This document shows positions 42,092-44,607 of a stretch of DNA of 44,607 nt, one piece after another. The stretch is from contig DATGHS010000301.1 of the NCBI GenBank assembly GCA_035307785.1, positions 1-44,607 on the forward strand, given 5' to 3'. The stretch comes from DATGHS01 sp035307785. GTDB taxonomy: Bacteria; Planctomycetota; Planctomycetia; Gemmatales; Gemmataceae. Within the stretch, counting starts at the first letter, position 1; each line of letters opens with the position of its first letter. The notes below the pieces were generated by a model. The model made no database searches, had not been told where the DNA came from, and saw only the letters and a program-made list of their open reading frames with translations. The translations under genes and the position numbers were made by a program.

Positions 42092-42643
42092 GTGATTTTC
42101 CTCGATAAAGACGGCACGCTAATCGACAACGTACCTTACAACGTCGATCCGGAGCGGATCGCACTGGCGGCCGGGGCGGTGGAAGGATTGCGCATGCTGG
42201 CGGCGGCCGGATTCCGCGTTGCCGTGGTCAGCAACCAATCCGGAGTGGCCCGGGGCTACTTTCCGGAGACGGCGTTGACGGATGTCGAAAAGTGCGTTCG
42301 CCGGCTGCTGGCGGAAATCGGCGTCCCGCTCGCCGGCTTCTTTTATTGCCCGCATCATCCGAAGGGAACGGTGCCGCGCTACGCACGAGCCTGCGAGTGC
42401 CGCAAACCGGCTCCCGGGATGCTACTAACCGCGGCACGCCAACTCAAAGTGGAGCTTCCGGCCTGTTGGATGGTGGGCGATCTGCTGGATGATGTTGAGG
42501 CTGGCCGGCGTGCCGGCTGCCGAACCATTTTGATCGATAACGGCAATGAAACCGAATGGCAAATGGGCCCTTACCGGGAGCCGGAGTTTCGCGCCCCAGA
42601 CCTCGCGGAGGCCGCGCGGCTGATCACAAAAGATAGAATCTAG
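42092..42643 (+). CDS. gmhB: D-glycero-D-manno-heptose 1,7-bisphosphate 7-phosphatase
   Basis: A 183-residue HAD-superfamily phosphatase. The chain starts with the nucleophile motif FLDKDGTL (Asp5, Asp7), then VVSNQSGVARG (motif II), a zinc loop CPHHPKGT...CECRKPAPGM typical of GmhB, and MVGDLLDDVEAGRRAGC (motif IV). GmhB removes the 7-phosphate from heptose bisphosphate between the two steps of HldE. The start is GTG 42092, with GAGAGGAATG about 8 bases upstream. Its position directly before hldE confirms the role. Confidence 0.92.
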   Translation: MIFLDKDGTLIDNVPYNVDPERIALAAGAVEGLRMLAAAGFRVAVVSNQSGVARGYFPETALTDVEKCVRRLLAEIGVPLAGFFYCPHHPKGTVPRYARACECRKPAPGMLLTAARQLKVELPACWMVGDLLDDVEAGRRAGCRTILIDNGNETEWQMGPYREPEFRAPDLAEAARLITKDRI

Positions 42644-42721
42644 CGCTTGGCAAATCGGAAAGAAATCGCCTCACCACGGTCTGGATTACCTGCGTCGAGG
42701 ATTACTATCGGAGAGCAGGTA

Positions 42722-44221
42722 ATGATCGAAGGATTATCGAATCTCCTTGGCTCACTATCGGGGCGCCGCATCTTGGTGATCGGCGATGTGATGCTGGATG
42801 AATACCTAGAGGGAACGTGTAACCGGGTTTGCCACGAGGCGCCCGCGCCCATCGTCGAATTGAACAGCCGCGTGGTTGGTCCCGGCGGGGCGGCCAACGT
42901 GGCAGCCAATGCCGCGGCTCTCGGAGCCGACGTGACTCTGGTCGGAGTAATCGGCGACGACTTGGAAGGTGAGGAATTGGCATGCCGCCTCGAGGTTACC
43001 GGAGTCTCGGCGAATTACCTGATTCGCCAAGCCGGACGCCAGACGCTGGCAAAGCGGCGCGTAAGCGCGGGGGGCCAAATTCTCTGCCGGCTTGACCAAG
43101 GCGACACGACCGCGCTGCCTGAAGGCGCCGAAGCCAAGTTCGTGCGCCGGCTTGGTGCTATTTGGCCGGGATTCGATACCATCATTATCTCCGATTATGC
43201 CTATGGCATGATCACGCCGAATGTGATTGCCGCACTCGTTGATCTTCAACAACGTTCCCCGCGTGTAGTAGTCGGCGACTCCAAACGACTGGCAGCGCTG
43301 CGCGAAATCGGTTTTACGGCGGTCAAGCCAAATTATGGCCAAGCAGTGCGACTGCTGGGCTTGGAGCCAGATTTGGACGAGTCGCGTCCGGAACAAGTCG
43401 CGAAGTATGGGCTGCCATTACTGGAGGTGACCGGGGCGCAAATAATTGCACTGACGCTGGATCGAGAAGGCGCCTTCGTGTTCGAGCGTGACCGGCCGCC
43501 GCATCGAACGTTTGCGCAACCCCGGCCGCATTGCCAGGCCAGTGGCGCGGGCGACACTTATGTTGCAACCTTTGCGCTCGCGCTGGCTGCAAGGGTCGAT
43601 ACCCCAGTGGCTGCGGAGCTGGCCGCGGCGGCGGCAAGTGTCGTCGTCGCGAAGCACGGCACCGCCTGTTGCACTTTGGAAGAATTGCGCGGCCAACTCG
43701 CCGGCCAAATCAAAGTTGCGGACCGCGAAATCGTGGCCAGGCGCATCGCCGAGAAGCGCGCCGAGGGTTGCCGCATTGTTCTTACCAATGGCTGCTTCGA
43801 CATTCTGCACCGGGGCCACATTCAATTTCTGGCTCGTGCCAAAGCGCTGGGCGATCTGTTATTGGTCGGCGTGAATACCGACGTCGGCATTCGCCGCTTA
43901 AAAGGGCCCCAACGGCCCATCAACACACTCGAAGATCGCCTGCACGTACTATCGGCGCTTGGTTGCGTGGATTATCTGGTTCCCTTCGACGAAAACACGC
44001 CACATGAATTGATTCGCGCCATTCGACCCCACATCTTCGTTAAAGGCGGCGACTACACACGTGAGCGGCTTCCCGAGGCAAGGTTGGTGGAAGAGTTGGG
44101 AGGCGAAGTGCGCATTCTCCCGTTCTTGGCCGATCGGTCCACCACCGGTTTGATTGAACGGATTCGCCGGGCCAACCACGCGGAGTCCTCGGCGGTGACG
44201 ACGAATGGAGACCACCGATGA
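42722..44221 (+). CDS. hldE: Bifunctional heptose 7-phosphate kinase / heptose 1-phosphate adenylyltransferase
   Basis: A 499-residue two-domain enzyme. Residues about 1-320 are a PfkB-type sugar kinase (VIGDVMLDEYLEG, GPGGAANVAANAAALGADV, and the catalytic SGAGDTY with Asp278) that phosphorylates heptose 7-phosphate. Residues about 340-475 are a cytidylyltransferase-like adenylyltransferase with GCFDILHRGH at 357-366 and VGVNTD. Together with GmhB it makes ADP-D-glycero-D-manno-heptose; gmhA and hldD are not in the window. ATG 42722 has a GGAG site at 42710-42713. The stop overlaps the next start (ATGA at 44218-44221), a sign of translational coupling. Confidence 0.95.
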   Translation: MIEGLSNLLGSLSGRRILVIGDVMLDEYLEGTCNRVCHEAPAPIVELNSRVVGPGGAANVAANAAALGADVTLVGVIGDDLEGEELACRLEVTGVSANYLIRQAGRQTLAKRRVSAGGQILCRLDQGDTTALPEGAEAKFVRRLGAIWPGFDTIIISDYAYGMITPNVIAALVDLQQRSPRVVVGDSKRLAALREIGFTAVKPNYGQAVRLLGLEPDLDESRPEQVAKYGLPLLEVTGAQIIALTLDREGAFVFERDRPPHRTFAQPRPHCQASGAGDTYVATFALALAARVDTPVAAELAAAAASVVVAKHGTACCTLEELRGQLAGQIKVADREIVARRIAEKRAEGCRIVLTNGCFDILHRGHIQFLARAKALGDLLLVGVNTDVGIRRLKGPQRPINTLEDRLHVLSALGCVDYLVPFDENTPHELIRAIRPHIFVKGGDYTRERLPEARLVEELGGEVRILPFLADRSTTGLIERIRRANHAESSAVTTNGDHR

Positions 44222-44607
44222 GCGGCTGGACGAGCGCGGAAAAAATCCTGGCCATCCGACTCGACGCGATGGGCGACGTGCTGATGACTGAGCCCGCCAT
44301 CCGGGCCGTGGCAGAGTCACAAGCCGGCCCGCGCATCACGCTGCTGACATCCCCCGCCGGCGCGGAAGTGGGCAAGCTGCTGCCCGGAGTCGATGCGATC
44401 ATCGCCTATGAAGCGCCGTGGATGAAAACGACATCAGCGCGTGCTTCGGCGCAACCCGACTGGGACATGCTGGACCGATTGCGCAGTGAGCGATTCGACG
44501 GCGCAATCGTTTTCACCGTTTACAGTCAGAATCCGCTACCCGCGGCGCTGCTGTGCTTCCTGGCCGGCATTCCACTCCGGCTCGCTCATTGCCGCGAGAA
44601 CCCATAC
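44218..44607 (+). CDS. Second GT9 heptosyltransferase-like gene, 5' part
   Basis: The ATG at 44218 overlaps the hldE stop, and the frame is open to the right edge, so only 130 codons are seen. The N-terminus KILAIRLDAMGDVLMTEPAI is the GT9 opening (R-x-D-x-x-G-D-x-x-x-x-x-P), and later parts (RITLLTSPAGAEVGKLLPGV, PAALLCFLAGIPLRLAH) fit the same family. It is probably another heptosyltransferase or related LPS-core enzyme. The rest of the gene, including the ADP-heptose site, lies beyond the window. Confidence 0.9.
   Translation, partial: MSGWTSAEKILAIRLDAMGDVLMTEPAIRAVAESQAGPRITLLTSPAGAEVGKLLPGVDAIIAYEAPWMKTTSARASAQPDWDMLDRLRSERFDGAIVFTVYSQNPLPAALLCFLAGIPLRLAHCRENPY

Overview
The window looks like a chromosomal piece of a GC-rich planctomycete (Planctomycetota, probably Pirellulales or a near relative). 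Evidence: several proteins have architectures typical of that phylum, including beta-propeller dehydrogenases fused to c-type heme domains with CxxCH motifs, a CotH-type module, a CRTAC1-like FG-GAP protein, a Ser/Thr kinase with DWG in place of DFG, and FHA-domain proteins without classical partners. There is also a remnant of a short paralogous secreted domain that is abundant in Gemmata-like genomes. Many short palindromic repeats lie between genes. This assignment is inference from gene content; there is no rRNA, tRNA, CRISPR array or origin in the window.

Layout. 1-1325: the 3' end of a serine beta-lactamase-like hydrolase, a composite multi-hairpin repeat, and a small cupin. 1454-6535: four co-directional genes (secreted coiled-coil-like protein, double-FHA protein, FHA/transmembrane protein, repeat-like cytosolic protein) that look like one phosphopeptide-recognition operon. 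7000-9349: an NCS1 nucleobase/allantoin-type permease followed by a methyltransferase. 9645-11783: a Ser/Thr kinase-PAS-PAS protein that stops without an output domain. 11784-12864: a gene-poor stretch crowded with dispersed, tandem and palindromic repeats. 12865-16353: copper amine oxidase plus an amine/ethanolamine-type permease, a plausible amine-use operon. 16354-19287 (minus): secreted PQQ-type sugar dehydrogenase with three heme-binding motifs. 19383-22300: a second copy of the composite repeat, a putative zinc metallopeptidase, and a decayed zone with a truncated IS200-like/RAYT gene and gene fragments.

22302-30403 holds single genes (secreted propeller protein, RAYT transposase, CRTAC1-like protein, SGNH esterase, small membrane protein, lipid kinase, SurE, SDR). 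Between several of them sit copies of one REP element with a GTAG foot and a GAATTC-GCAA-GAATTC hairpin. The RAYT gene is bracketed by these REPs, so it is the probable cognate enzyme. 30577-35955 encodes a 1792-residue secreted fusion of CotH-like, propeller dehydrogenase, HEAT-like, cytochrome c and glucuronoyl-esterase (CE15) modules. 36082-38316 is an MFS transporter convergent with a TauD/TfdA-type dioxygenase.

38690-44607 is a lipopolysaccharide-core style cluster: GT9 heptosyltransferase-like, two GT4-type glycosyltransferases, GmhB phosphatase, bifunctional HldE, and a second GT9 gene cut by the window edge. Together GmhB and HldE supply most steps to ADP-heptose, and the GT9 enzymes are the likely users.

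The two items most worth attention are the REP/RAYT system and the five-module fusion protein.
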